Below are positions 18,163-26,857 of a stretch of 64,000 bases of DNA, one piece after another; the stretch's first letter is position 1; every line of letters begins with the position of its first letter. The notes under the pieces were generated by a model, which did no database searches, had not been told where the DNA came from, and was given only the letters and a program-made list of their open reading frames with translations. Origin of the DNA: SAR202-VII-2 sp965263165. GTDB taxonomy: Bacteria; Chloroflexota; Dehalococcoidia; Lucifugimonadales; SAR202-VII-2. The stretch spans positions 1,426,001 to 1,490,000 of the forward strand of contig OZ253584.1 in the NCBI GenBank assembly GCA_965263165.1, read 5' to 3'. A program made the translations under genes and the position numbers.

Positions 18163-20655
18163 TCACGCGCCCCGGAACCGCCGCAGCCTTAGCGAGTTCG
18201 ATACAACAGTCACCGAACTGATGGCCATGGCTGCCGCCGCTAGGACAGGGTTCAGGAAGCCGCTTTCTCCCAGAACCGGCTCCAGGAAACCTGGTATGCC
18301 CCAGGTAACGGCCACCGGGTACAGCGCGCCCGCCGCGATGGGAATGAGCGCCGTGTTGTAGAAGAAGGCCCAGAACAGGTTCTGCTTGATCGTGCGGATG
18401 GTCTGGCGGGACAGAGCGATGGCCCCTCCCACCCCGCGAAGGTCCCCCCGCATGAGCGTAACGTCGGCGGCCTCCATGGCGACGTCCGTTCCCGTACCCA
18501 TGGCGATGCCCACGTTGGCCTGCGCCAGGGCGGGGGCGTCGTTGATGCCGTCGCCCACCATGGCCACCACACGCCCCTCTTCCTGGAGCTGCTTGACCTG
18601 GGTGGCCTTGTCCTGGGGAAGGATCTGAGCCATTACGCGCTCGATGCCAAGCTGCCTGGCGATGGCGTTGGCTGTAGCCGGCAGGTCGCCTGTGAGCATC
18701 ACAACTTCCAATCCGAGGCTGTGAAGCCGGGCGACGGCTTCCCGGGACTCAGGTTTCAACGCGTCTGCCACGGCAATGACCCCCTCAATCTGCCCGTCCA
18801 GGGCCACGAACATGGGCGTCTTGCCCTCCTCGGCCAGTCGGGCCGCGTCCGAGGCCAGGCCGCTAAGGGCGATCCTCCGCTCCGACATCAATGCCTCGTT
18901 GCCCAGCAAAAGCTGCCGCCCGCCGACCGTCGCCTCTATGCCGAAGCCGGGGACGGCCCTGAAGGCCGAGGTGGGCTCTAGAGAGAGTCCGCGGTCCGCC
19001 GCCGCCTTGGTGATGGCTTCGCCCAGAGGATGCTCGGAACCTTGCTCAGCGGACGCAGCCAGCGCCAGGATCATATCTCCCCGCCCGCCTGGCGCTATGA
19101 CGTCGGTGACTACAGGCATCCCGGTTGTGAGCGTGCCGGTCTTGTCCAGCACCACGGCTGTGACCTTGTGGGCCGTCTCCAGCGCCTCGGCGCTGCGAAT
19201 GAGGATGCCGTGTTCCGCGCCCTTGCCGGCGCCGACGATTATGGCTGTTGGCGTCGCCAACCCAAGGGCGCACGGGCAGGCGATGATGAGGACAGCCACC
19301 ATGTTCAACAACGCGAACGTCAGGGCGGGCGATGGCCCGATAATCATCCACAGCGTGAATGTGGCCAGCGCAATGACAATAACCGCGGGCGTGAAGTAGC
19401 TCGCCACCACGTCTGCAAGGCGCTGGATGGGCGCCTTGGAACCTTGGGCTTCCTGCACCAGCCGGATGATCTGAGCGAGGGCTGTGTCCTTCCCAACCTT
19501 GGTGGCCCGGAGATGGAAGCTGCCCAGCTTATTCACCGTGGCCCCGAAGACCGGGGCGCCCACCTGCTTCTCCGAAGGAATGCTCTCGCCGGTCAGCATC
19601 GACTCGTCTACGCTGGACGTCCCCTGAACGACCGTCCCGTCGACCGGCAGCCGCTCGCCGGGGCGGACCACGACCACGTCGCCCACCTGAAGGTCCTCCA
19701 CCGCCACCTCAATCAGTTCGCCGTCGCGGACGAGATGGGCGGTTGGGGGCTGGAGGCGCAGGAGCCTACGAATCGCCTCGGAGGTCTGGCCCTTGGCCCG
19801 GGCCTCGAGGAACCTCCCTAGCAGGATGAGGGTGACAATCATCGCGGCGGTGTCGAAATAGACCTTGGTCACAAGCCCGGCTGACTCGAAGAAGCCGGCG
19901 AACAGGGTGGCGGCGGCGCTGTAGCCGTAGGCCGTGCTTGTGCCCACGGCGATGAGGGTGTTCATGTTGGCGGACAGGTGCCGGCCGGCGGCCCAAGCCG
20001 TTGTGTAGAAGTGCCAACCGGCCCAGAACTGCACCGGCGTCGCCAGGGCCCAGAGCACATACCAGTTCTGCCAGAAGGACGGCGCCCAAGGGAACAGGCC
20101 CTCCATGCTGCCCACGAATATCAGGGCCGCCAGGGTCGCTGAGACGATGACCTTGCGCCGCAGGATTCGGATCTCGCGGGTCCGCGCCAGGCGCTCCTCG
20201 TCCTTGGCCCCGGTGTCCTCCCCGGCAACGCCTTCCACCGAATAGCCCGCCGCCGATACAGCATCTCTGAGATCCTGCAGGGTTACCGACGTGGGAAAGT
20301 ATTCCACGCGGGCTTGCTCGGTGGCGAGGTTGACGTTGGCCGCGCCAACACCCGGCGCCCCTCGCAGGGCGCCCTCGACGGTGCTCACACAGGCGGCGCA
20401 GGTCATACCTCCAATGATCAGGTCCAGCTTGGACATCGCCACCCGATACCCGGTATTGGCCACGGCCTTGGCCATTGCCTCAACCGTGGCCTCGCCCTCG
20501 TCGTAGGCCACGCTTGCCTGCTCCGTGGCCAGGTTGACCGTCGCCTCGCCGACTCCGGGCACACTCTTGAGCGCCTGTTCGACTGTGTGGACGCAGGCGG
20601 CGCAAGTCATCCCCTCCACCGGCAGCGTGACGCGCTTCTGTTCCTTGATGGTCAC
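18163..20655 (-). CDS. copA: copper-exporting P1B-type ATPase with two N-terminal metal-binding domains
   Basis: This 830-aa Cu(I) pump has two HMA domains with GMTCAAC motifs (C18/C21 in the first, another near residue 90). Eight transmembrane segments follow, with TGESIP in the actuator domain, the membrane metal site CPC (ACPCALGLATPTA), the phosphorylation site DKTGTLT, the HP motif in SEHPLGEA and GDGINDAPAL. CPC plus tandem HMA indicates monovalent copper or silver. It starts 7 nt after csoR with no strong ribosome site of its own, suggesting translational coupling in a csoR-copA operon. Confidence 0.95.
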   Translation of the reverse strand: MTIKEQKRVTLPVEGMTCAACVHTVEQALKSVPGVGEATVNLATEQASVAYDEGEATVEAMAKAVANTGYRVAMSKLDLIIGGMTCAACVSTVEGALRGAPGVGAANVNLATEQARVEYFPTSVTLQDLRDAVSAAGYSVEGVAGEDTGAKDEERLARTREIRILRRKVIVSATLAALIFVGSMEGLFPWAPSFWQNWYVLWALATPVQFWAGWHFYTTAWAAGRHLSANMNTLIAVGTSTAYGYSAAATLFAGFFESAGLVTKVYFDTAAMIVTLILLGRFLEARAKGQTSEAIRRLLRLQPPTAHLVRDGELIEVAVEDLQVGDVVVVRPGERLPVDGTVVQGTSSVDESMLTGESIPSEKQVGAPVFGATVNKLGSFHLRATKVGKDTALAQIIRLVQEAQGSKAPIQRLADVVASYFTPAVIVIALATFTLWMIIGPSPALTFALLNMVAVLIIACPCALGLATPTAIIVGAGKGAEHGILIRSAEALETAHKVTAVVLDKTGTLTTGMPVVTDVIAPGGRGDMILALAASAEQGSEHPLGEAITKAAADRGLSLEPTSAFRAVPGFGIEATVGGRQLLLGNEALMSERRIALSGLASDAARLAEEGKTPMFVALDGQIEGVIAVADALKPESREAVARLHSLGLEVVMLTGDLPATANAIARQLGIERVMAQILPQDKATQVKQLQEEGRVVAMVGDGINDAPALAQANVGIAMGTGTDVAMEAADVTLMRGDLRGVGGAIALSRQTIRTIKQNLFWAFFYNTALIPIAAGALYPVAVTWGIPGFLEPVLGESGFLNPVLAAAAMAISSVTVVSNSLRLRRFRGA

Positions 20656-20662
20656 AGCAGGC

Positions 20663-20929
20663 CTACTTCTGACTGAGCGAGTAAAGCTCCAACAGTTCGT
20701 TCAGCACCTGGTCCACTCGGCCATCCCGAACGCCCTCGATGACGCAGGAATGGAGGTGGCCGCGCAGCATGATCTGTTCCAGCTTCTCGATGGCCCGCCG
20801 CAGAGCGTACGTCTGCTTGAGCACGTCGACGCAATACTTGTCATCCTCAATCATGCGGCGGATTCCCTGAAGGTGCCCCTCGACATAATTCAGGCGCTTC
20901 ACGCAGTCTTGCTTGGTGTTTTCGAGCAT
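20663..20929 (-). CDS. csoR: CsoR-type copper-sensing repressor
   Basis: This 88-aa all-helical repressor of the CsoR/RcnR family derepresses copper efflux when Cu(I) binds. The ligand set C33, H58, C62 has exactly the CsoR spacing (25 then 4), and C9 is an additional cysteine. The frame is open 31 codons further upstream, but ATG at 20929 gives the family N-terminus (MLENTKQDCVKRLNYVEGH) and has GGAGGGG before it. The upstream extension would also run through the palindromic operator. It is co-transcribed with copA. Confidence 0.92.
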   Translation of the reverse strand: MLENTKQDCVKRLNYVEGHLQGIRRMIEDDKYCVDVLKQTYALRRAIEKLEQIMLRGHLHSCVIEGVRDGRVDQVLNELLELYSLSQK

Positions 20930-20940
20930 CGCCCCTCCAG

Positions 20941-20961
20941 CCCCTACCCCCGGGGTAGGGG
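20941..20961. promoter_or_regulatory. perfect palindrome, probable CsoR operator
   Basis: CCCCTACCCC and GGGGTAGGGG form 10-bp arms around one base, 11 nt upstream of the csoR ATG. CsoR operators are GC-rich pseudo-palindromes with TACCCC/GGGGTA half sites, so autoregulation of csoR-copA is likely. It could also pair as an RNA hairpin in the leader. Confidence 0.75.
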
Positions 20962-21034
20962 TATCTCCCATGCTCGCGCTCCGGCGCTGTCCGATCAATA
21001 GCGCGAGGCGGTGGCCTGGCAAAGGGCGCTCGCT

Positions 21035-21064
21035 TTGTCCTCAGCCTTGCGGCGTTGCTATACT
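21035..21064 (+). promoter_or_regulatory. promoter for proB
   Basis: TTGTCC (21035-21040), 18 nt and TATACT (21059-21064), 41 nt upstream of the chosen proB ATG. Confidence 0.5.
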
Positions 21065-21104
21065 GTGGGGAGCAGTCTCCTCGCACTCGCCGCCTCGCGT
21101 GACC

Positions 21105-22274
21105 ATGGCTATCAACCAGACCTCCACCATCACCACGCCTTCCTCCGGCAGGTCTTCCGCCCGGCGCTACAAGCGCGTCATCATCAAGGCCGGGACCAAC
21201 GTGCTCACCAATGGCGCTGACCGGCTGGACAAGGCCGTGTTGGCCTCGCTGGCCAGCCAGATGGCCCGGTTGCGCAAAGACGGCCTGGAGGTTCTGCTCG
21301 TCACGTCTGGGGCGGTGGCGGCGGGTAGGGAAGTGCTGGCCTCAGGCCTCAATCAGCGCGGCATTCCCCTGAGACAGACCCAGGCCGCCGTCGGCCAGAG
21401 CCGACTGATGCATGCCTACGAAGAACTGTTCTCCCAGCATGGAGTGACCACAGCCCAGGTTCTCCTCACCCGTAGCGACCTCGCCGGCAGACTGGGCTAT
21501 CTCAACGCTCGGAACACCATCAACGCCTTGCTGGAACTGGGCGTTGTGCCTATCGTGAATGAGAACGATGTCGTTGGGGTCGAGGAGCTGACGGGAGAGA
21601 CCATGGGGGATAACGACCATCTGTCGTCGCTGGTGGCCAGCCTCGTCGACGCCGACCTCCTGGTGCTGTTGAGCGACATTGACGGCCTGTTCACGGCCGA
21701 TCCCCACACCTTCCCCGGCGCTGAACTGATTCGCAGGGTTGAGCGCGTCGACGCCAAGGTGGAGGCGCTGGCCGACCGGGGCGGCGAAAGCCGGGGCCGG
21801 GGCGGCATGACGACCAAGCTGGAGGCGGCCCGCCTGGCGACCGCCGCTGGCGTAGCAGTATGCATTGCCAATGGCGCCGAGCCGGAGGTGGTGACTCGGT
21901 TGGTGGCGGGGGAGGAGATTGGCACCTGGTTCCCCACGTCGGTGAGCAAGCTGGAAAGCCGTAAGCGCTGGATGCTGGGCGCCGCCCTCCGCACCGGGTC
22001 CGTCGCCGTTGACGCAGGCGCCGTAGAAGCTGTGCTCCGCAAGCGCCGCAGCCTGCTGCCGGCGGGCGTGACGGGAGTGTGGGGTAGGTTTGGCCGAGGC
22101 GACATCGTGCCCATTGTCGGCCCTCAGGGCGAACGCCTGGCCTGCGGTATCGTGAACTACGCGTCGGAAGATATAGAGCGCATCAGTGGCCTGAGGTCGG
22201 ATCGAATCGGCGAGGCCTTGGGCATCACCTACGGCGACGAGGTAGTGCACCGGAACAACCTTGTGGTTCTGTAG
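21105..22274 (+). CDS. proB: glutamate 5-kinase
   Basis: This 389-aa enzyme phosphorylates glutamate in the first step of proline synthesis. The amino-acid kinase core has VIIKAGTNVLT, LLVTSGAVAAGREVL, VPIVNENDVVGVEE and LLVLLSDIDGLFTADP. The C-terminal about 100 residues form a PUA domain (WMLGAALRTGSVAVDAGA). The frame is open 64 codons upstream, but ATG at 21105 lies after the promoter; even so an unusual 20-residue Ser/Thr-rich N-terminal tail precedes the kinase core. It is followed by proA. Confidence 0.93.
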   Translation: MAINQTSTITTPSSGRSSARRYKRVIIKAGTNVLTNGADRLDKAVLASLASQMARLRKDGLEVLLVTSGAVAAGREVLASGLNQRGIPLRQTQAAVGQSRLMHAYEELFSQHGVTTAQVLLTRSDLAGRLGYLNARNTINALLELGVVPIVNENDVVGVEELTGETMGDNDHLSSLVASLVDADLLVLLSDIDGLFTADPHTFPGAELIRRVERVDAKVEALADRGGESRGRGGMTTKLEAARLATAAGVAVCIANGAEPEVVTRLVAGEEIGTWFPTSVSKLESRKRWMLGAALRTGSVAVDAGAVEAVLRKRRSLLPAGVTGVWGRFGRGDIVPIVGPQGERLACGIVNYASEDIERISGLRSDRIGEALGITYGDEVVHRNNLVVL

Positions 22275-22328
22275 TCTAGATGCGGAGGAGCAAGGTAGTC
22301 CGATGACGGCGCAGCAGGGGAATGAACC

Positions 22329-23603
22329 ATGACAACGGTCGCTGATGAGTTGCTGACCAAGGCTCAATCCGCCCGCGAGGCATCTCGCGAGGTGGCCCGT
22401 CTTTCCACCACCGTCAAGAACCGGGCGCTGGTGCTTGTCGCCTGCGCCTTGGAGACCCAGCAGGACGCCGTTTTGGAGGCCAACCACCTGGACTATGAGG
22501 CTGCCCAACAGGATGGCATGGCAGAGGCCATCCTGGATCGCCTGCTCCTGACATCCGAGCGTCTCGCAACCCTGGCCGCCGCCGTCCGCAACATTGCCGG
22601 GCTACCCGACCCCGTCGGCGAGGCGTTTGATGCGCGCACTCTGCCCAACGGCTTGCGCATCGCAAAGCGCCGGACGCCGTTGGGCGTCATTGGGGCCATC
22701 TATGAGAGCCGCCCCGACGTGACGGTCGACATCTCAGCCCTATGCCTCAAATCGGGCAATGCGGCGCTCCTCCGGGGCGGCAAGGAGGCCATTCGCACCA
22801 ACACAGCGCTTGCCGGCCTGGTGCGCGCCGCCCTGGCGGACGCCGGTATGACTCCCGAGGCGGTCCAGCTCGTCGAGTCGACGGACCGCGCGCTCGTAGA
22901 CCAGATGCTGTCCTTGAACCAATACATCGACCTCCTCATCCCTCGCGGGGGCTCGGACCTCATACGCCTGGTGGCAGACCGGGCCGCGATGCCGGTTGTT
23001 ACCGGTGGCATCGGGGTGTGTCACACCTACGTCGATGCGTCCGCTGACATCGCGAGGGCCGTCGCCATTGCGCAGAACGCCAAGGTGCAACGTCCCACGG
23101 TGTGCAACGCGCTGGATACCCTGCTGGTCCACGCCGGAGTGGCGCCGGAAGTGTTGCCCCTGGTCGCCCGGGCGTGGGCGGAGGCCGGCGTGGAGATGCG
23201 GTGCGACCACCGCGCACTCTCGATCCTAGGGCCCAGTCATGGATTGAACGTGGTTCCCGCCGCCGAAGACGACTGGGGCAAGGAGTTCTTGTCCCTGGTG
23301 GCTGCGGTCGCCGTCGTGGACTCAGTGGACGACGCCCTGGAACACATCTACCGCTACGGCTCCGGCCATTCGGAGGCCATTATCACCGAGGACTACTCGG
23401 CTGCGATGCGATTCCTGGACGAAGTGGATGCCGCGGCCGTGTTTGTCAACGCCTCCACCCGTTTCACCGACGGCGCCCAGTTTGGACTGGGCGCCGAGGT
23501 GGCCATCAGCACCAACAAGTTTCACGCCCGCGGCCCCATGGGCCTCCGGGAGCTGACGTCCTACAAATGGACCATCATGGGGGACGGCCAGGTGCGGGAA
23601 TAG
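22329..23603 (+). CDS. proA: gamma-glutamyl phosphate reductase
   Basis: This 424-aa NADPH-dependent reductase makes glutamate semialdehyde, the second step of proline synthesis. It belongs to the aldehyde dehydrogenase superfamily; the nucleotide-binding LGVIGAIYESRPDVTVD block, the LIPRGGSDLIRLV motif and the catalytic cysteine region VQRPTVCNALDTLLVH are visible. It begins 54 nt after proB and completes a proB-proA unit. proC is not in this window. Confidence 0.95.
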   Translation: MTTVADELLTKAQSAREASREVARLSTTVKNRALVLVACALETQQDAVLEANHLDYEAAQQDGMAEAILDRLLLTSERLATLAAAVRNIAGLPDPVGEAFDARTLPNGLRIAKRRTPLGVIGAIYESRPDVTVDISALCLKSGNAALLRGGKEAIRTNTALAGLVRAALADAGMTPEAVQLVESTDRALVDQMLSLNQYIDLLIPRGGSDLIRLVADRAAMPVVTGGIGVCHTYVDASADIARAVAIAQNAKVQRPTVCNALDTLLVHAGVAPEVLPLVARAWAEAGVEMRCDHRALSILGPSHGLNVVPAAEDDWGKEFLSLVAAVAVVDSVDDALEHIYRYGSGHSEAIITEDYSAAMRFLDEVDAAAVFVNASTRFTDGAQFGLGAEVAISTNKFHARGPMGLRELTSYKWTIMGDGQVRE

Positions 23604-23796
23604 CCCCCGACAGAGCGTTGAGCGCGCAGAGACAGTCGAATCTCACACCGCGTTCTCCCGGTCCTCAGCATTGGAGCGTTTGAGAACCAGCCAGAGCACG
23701 GTTGGGAGGACATAGGCAGAGAGCGGCCAAGATAGTTAATGAGCGCCTCACTAACGCCGGACCCTGCTTTGAACATTGGATTGGAGGAATCGACCG

Positions 23797-24108
23797 ATGG
23801 GCGCGTTTTACTTCGAGCGAGAGGTCCGCACGCCGTACTCAGAGGTGTACACCATCCTGGAGGACGAGGCGGCGATAGGGAGAATTGACCTGCACTACGT
23901 GCCTGGCATGGTGCATGGCACGTTGACCATTGGCGAGAGTCTGACCCAAGAGGGAATTCAGGACCTCATTGACGCTCTTGACGAGGAGATCGTGGACGCG
24001 GTTGGCATCTCCAGGGAGGAGTTCATCATCCACGTCCACCAGGGGCGGGACATTGGCGTTTGGAGCAAGAACGACTTCGCCGAGAATGGCAACGGCGAGC
24101 ACGCATAG
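23797..24108 (+). CDS. small conserved-looking protein of unknown function (103 aa)
   Basis: The product begins MGAFYFEREVRTPYSEVYTI and contains DEAAIGRIDLHYVPGMVHGTL and a long acidic helix (EGIQDLIDALDEEIVDAVGI), ending IHVHQGRDIGVW plus an acidic tail. ATG at 23797 is chosen over the in-frame TTG at 23776 because GGAGGA lies 9 nt upstream. It is soluble, acidic and has no signal peptide. No family is recognised. It converges with the PAP2-like gene (5-nt gap) and follows proA by about 190 nt of DNA with no other feature. Confidence 0.7.
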   Translation: MGAFYFEREVRTPYSEVYTILEDEAAIGRIDLHYVPGMVHGTLTIGESLTQEGIQDLIDALDEEIVDAVGISREEFIIHVHQGRDIGVWSKNDFAENGNGEHA

Positions 24109-24113
24109 GGCTG

Positions 24114-24695
24114 TCAGGCCAGCCGGATCTTCCGCATGACCTGCAGGACGATCGTGGGAATGGGTTCCCCCAGCCGGAAGACGAGGGCCAGGAAACCAAC
24201 CGAGACGATCCCCAATAGGGCGCCGGCAATGACGTCGGTTGGATAGAACACCCCCGCGTAGGCCCTCCCCGCCGAGGAGAGGGCGCCCATCGCGAAGAGG
24301 AACCCCCCCACCTTCTTGTTTGCCAGCCACACCCCCGAAGCCGCGGCGAAGGCAAGGGCCGCGGGGTTGGCGGGGAAGGCCGAGTCGGTGGGGCGGTAGA
24401 ATAGCAGCGTCAGGTCGTGGTCCACGAAGGGCCGGAAGCGGAAGATGTGGGCGTTGATGACCGTGACCCAGGCGTTCACAAGCCCAATGGAGGCTGCCGC
24501 AATCCCCACGGCCCGTTGATTCATTTCGCGCGCCTGGCGGGTGACGCCGGTGAACCAGAACCCCAACATGATGATGGAAAACAACACCGGGATGAAGTAG
24601 TCGCTGATCAACACCTCGACAGCGGCGTCCACCCAGGGCAGGAAGCCTACCCACTGGTTCAACCAGAGCAGCACCGCCTCGTCCGTCTGTGTCAT
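24114..24695 (-). CDS. PAP2-fold membrane protein lacking catalytic histidines
   Basis: This 193-aa protein has about five transmembrane segments and the layout of PAP2 phosphatases: RFRPF (86-90), then SAFPANPAA (105-113), then GRAYAGVFYPTDVIAGALLG (143-162). In active enzymes the second block is PSGH and the third is SRxxxGxHxxxD. Here the first His is replaced (PANP) and the second is Phe (GVFYPTD). The fold is therefore recognisable but the active site is not. Start ATG 24695 overlaps the preceding membrane gene by 4 nt. It may bind rather than hydrolyse lipid phosphates; that is speculation. Confidence 0.8.
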   Translation of the reverse strand: MTQTDEAVLLWLNQWVGFLPWVDAAVEVLISDYFIPVLFSIIMLGFWFTGVTRQAREMNQRAVGIAAASIGLVNAWVTVINAHIFRFRPFVDHDLTLLFYRPTDSAFPANPAALAFAAASGVWLANKKVGGFLFAMGALSSAGRAYAGVFYPTDVIAGALLGIVSVGFLALVFRLGEPIPTIVLQVMRKIRLA

Positions 24696-25099
24696 GGCAG
24701 TCTGTCCTTGCGGAAGCTGGCCAGTATAGCGCTGACGTAGCTTGACTGCCTGAGCGCCTCTAGGCCGTCGGCATCGGTCGGTGGAGGCTGGAATCGCTTC
24801 CAATTGGCCAACGACGACAGAGCCAGAGTGAACGCCGTGGCCGCTCCTGCTGCAAGCAGAAAGAGTGCGAACATCAGGGTTCCCCCAAGGCCCTCGTCGG
24901 TATCCGGCACGTTGCGTTCGCGGCTGAGGAAGAACCAGAGGAACGCCCCAACGGCGAGGGCCGCGCCCAGCAGTCCGCCAAGGTGGCGGCGGGGCAGGAA
25001 CGACAAGCCATTCAGATGGTTGTGCCAGGCGGCTACCTGGAGGGCGCCGCAGCAGGCAACGAAGGAGAAGGCCAAATACTCGATGGCGAACAAGCTCAT
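24692..25099 (-). CDS. hypothetical membrane protein (135 aa)
   Basis: Three hydrophobic segments are visible: residues about 3-27 (FAIEYLAFSFVACCGALQVAAW), 40-58 (LGGLLGAALAVGAFLWFFL) and 72-95 (GTLMFALFLLAAGAATAFTL). A charged C-terminal tail follows. No family is recognised. It starts 17 nt after the ilvE stop and overlaps the PAP2-fold gene by ATGA, so the two membrane proteins are translated together downstream of ilvE and may act as a pair. Confidence 0.7.
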   Translation of the reverse strand: MSLFAIEYLAFSFVACCGALQVAAWHNHLNGLSFLPRRHLGGLLGAALAVGAFLWFFLSRERNVPDTDEGLGGTLMFALFLLAAGAATAFTLALSSLANWKRFQPPPTDADGLEALRQSSYVSAILASFRKDRLP

Positions 25100-25116
25100 G
25101 TCCGCGTGGGGGAAGA

Positions 25117-26055
25117 CTAGGCGCTTACCTTCGAGCGGACCGGCAAACTCCAGTGGAGGTACTTGGGGTTGCGGCCGCGGATCACGTCGAAGTAGAGGGC
25201 CCGGAGCGCGGTCGCGATCGGCCCACAGCTTCCCGCCCCCACCTTGATGTTGTCGATCTCACCGACAGGAGTCAGGTGGGCCGCGGTGCCTGTTAGGAAG
25301 ACCTCGTCGGCCAGGTAGAGCTCACTGCGCCGGATGCGGCGCTCCTCGGTCTCTATGGCCAACTCGTTTTTGGCGATCTGGATGATGGTGTCCCGGGTCA
25401 CGCCGGGAAGCACGTTGTCCGTGATGGGCGGTGTGAACAGCCGTCCGTCCTGGACCATGAAGATGTTCTCGCCCGAACCCTCGGACACGTAGCTGTCCTG
25501 GTTCAACAGGATTGCTTCATCGAACCCGGCAAGTACAGCCTCGGTCTTTGCCAGGATGCTGTTGACATACAGGCCGCTAATCTTCACCCGCGGTGGGATC
25601 ATGGTGTCTTCCATGCGGCGCCAGCTTGACGTGCAGCAGCGGGCCATGGACTCCCCGCCTAGGTAGTTGCCCAGGGGCACGGCCATAATGGCCAACTCTG
25701 CGTCAAGCTCGTGGAGCTTGAGGTTGGCCACAACCTCCGAACTTTTGAACACCAGCGGCCGAACGTAGAGGTCGTCCTGGTAGCCGCTCCGCTCCACCAA
25801 CTCTGCCGACAGCTTGCAGAGGTCGTCTGCGGAGTAGGGAACCTCCATGCGGAGGATTCGGCAACCGCGAAGCAGCCGCTCATAATGCTCGCGGGGACGG
25901 AAGATGTAGAAGGTGGAGTCGTCCTCATTCCAATTGGCCCTGATGCCCTCGAAGACGGCGGTTCCGTAGTGCAGGGCGTGCGTGGCGATTCCCACCTTGG
26001 CATCCGCCAAGGGTAGGAAATGCCCACGAAAAAAAGACAGGGGCTGAGGCGCCAT
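25117..26055 (-). CDS. ilvE: branched-chain amino acid aminotransferase
   Basis: This 312-aa PLP fold-type IV aminotransferase interconverts branched-chain amino acids and their 2-oxo acids. It contains HALHYGTAVFEGIRAN, the region of the PLP lysine (SGLYVNSILAKTEAVLAGFDEAILLNQDSYVSEGSGENIFMV) and FLTGTAAHLTPVGEID. The frame extends 48 codons upstream, but ATG at 26055 has AAGGAG 7 nt before it and lies downstream of a strong promoter. The gene heads a small minus-strand operon with two membrane proteins. D-amino-acid aminotransferases share the fold, but the motifs here are of the IlvE type. Confidence 0.92.
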   Translation of the reverse strand: MAPQPLSFFRGHFLPLADAKVGIATHALHYGTAVFEGIRANWNEDDSTFYIFRPREHYERLLRGCRILRMEVPYSADDLCKLSAELVERSGYQDDLYVRPLVFKSSEVVANLKLHELDAELAIMAVPLGNYLGGESMARCCTSSWRRMEDTMIPPRVKISGLYVNSILAKTEAVLAGFDEAILLNQDSYVSEGSGENIFMVQDGRLFTPPITDNVLPGVTRDTIIQIAKNELAIETEERRIRRSELYLADEVFLTGTAAHLTPVGEIDNIKVGAGSCGPIATALRALYFDVIRGRNPKYLHWSLPVRSKVSA

Positions 26056-26092
26056 TCGGGAACTCCTTCTGGTCAAGCTGACCGTAGACGGA

Positions 26093-26122
26093 ATTATACC
26101 CAGGTCAAAGGGCGCCGGGCAA
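26093..26122 (-). promoter_or_regulatory. promoter for ilvE
   Basis: On the minus strand, TTGCCC (26117-26122), 18 nt and a consensus TATAAT (26093-26098) precede the ilvE start by about 38 nt. Confidence 0.65.
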
Positions 26123-26145
26123 GTGGAAGGGCCCTGAGCGGTGCA

Positions 26146-26174
26146 TTGTGAAAGTAAGGGCAATGGGATATTCT
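26146..26174 (+). promoter_or_regulatory. candidate promoter for the CcmE-like gene
   Basis: TTGTGA (26146-26151), 17 nt and TATTCT (26169-26174), 29 nt before the ATG. Both hexamers match consensus at 4 of 6 positions; the -35 is identical to that of argJ. Confidence 0.4.
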
Positions 26175-26202
26175 GGAAACGCGTCTCGGCTTGCACCAAA
26201 CA

Positions 26203-26688
26203 ATGGCCATCGATCCTCAGATTCCGCCCAACTCAACGGCCCTGCCTGAGCCTTGGCTTACCGGCCGCAAGAAGCTGGTCATCGGCATAGCGGTCGTGGC
26301 CCTGGCTATGTCCTACTTCGCTTTCCAGGCGTTTCAGGGTGCGGCGGAGTACTTCTACTCCGTGCAGGAGTTGCAGGCCCAGGGCGAATCCCTGGCTGGG
26401 GAGACACTGCGAGTCCGGGGGAAGCTGTTGCAAGGCTCGTTCGAGCGGGAGCCCGGCGATGGGGGCGCTGAATTCATTCTCGTGGATGAAAACGGGGACC
26501 ACCTCAACGTGGCCCATGCCGGCGTGGTGCCCAGTCTTTTCTTCAACCCGCACTCGGAGATCATTCTTCAGGGCGCCTACGGCCAGGACGGCGTCCTGAA
26601 GACTCTGGGCGACCCGTTGATCAAGTGTCCCACGAAATTCCAGGAGTTGGATGCCCAGGGAGAGCAAGCGCCCGACTATCAGGCCTGA
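26203..26688 (+). CDS. ccmE: CcmE-like haem chaperone, Cys variant
   Basis: This 161-aa protein has one N-terminal membrane anchor (residues about 24-44) and an OB-fold periplasmic domain with the CcmE pattern EFILVDENGDHLNVAHAGVVPSLF. CcmE carries haem from CcmC to the cytochrome c lyase. The usual haem-linking HxxxY is replaced by C142-P-T-K-F146, a form of the CxxxY variant known in archaea and some bacteria, with Phe for Tyr. ATG 26203 is preferred over an in-frame TTG 12 nt upstream. No other ccm gene is present. The family assignment is good; haem handling by Cys is inferred. Confidence 0.82.
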   Translation: MAIDPQIPPNSTALPEPWLTGRKKLVIGIAVVALAMSYFAFQAFQGAAEYFYSVQELQAQGESLAGETLRVRGKLLQGSFEREPGDGGAEFILVDENGDHLNVAHAGVVPSLFFNPHSEIILQGAYGQDGVLKTLGDPLIKCPTKFQELDAQGEQAPDYQA

Positions 26689-26711
26689 GTGAACCGAGTC
26701 TCCCGCGAACT

Positions 26712-26750
26712 ACAGCCAACGACCCGGCCAAAGGCCGGGTCGTTGGCTGT
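26712..26750. terminator. strong hairpin terminator after the CcmE-like gene
   Basis: Perfect 18-bp arms (26712-26729 and 26733-26750) flank an AAA loop, with TTTC following on the plus strand. It begins 23 nt after the ccmE-like stop. Confidence 0.85.
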
Positions 26751-26857
26751 TTCAGGAGACCGCTTCCTGTGGCGGGGACGCTTCGCCTCCAAGCCCCGTC
26801 TCCACCGCCCGCCTGCTGCTCCTAGGCCAAGCCTTGACAGCCAATGAAGAGTGAAAG

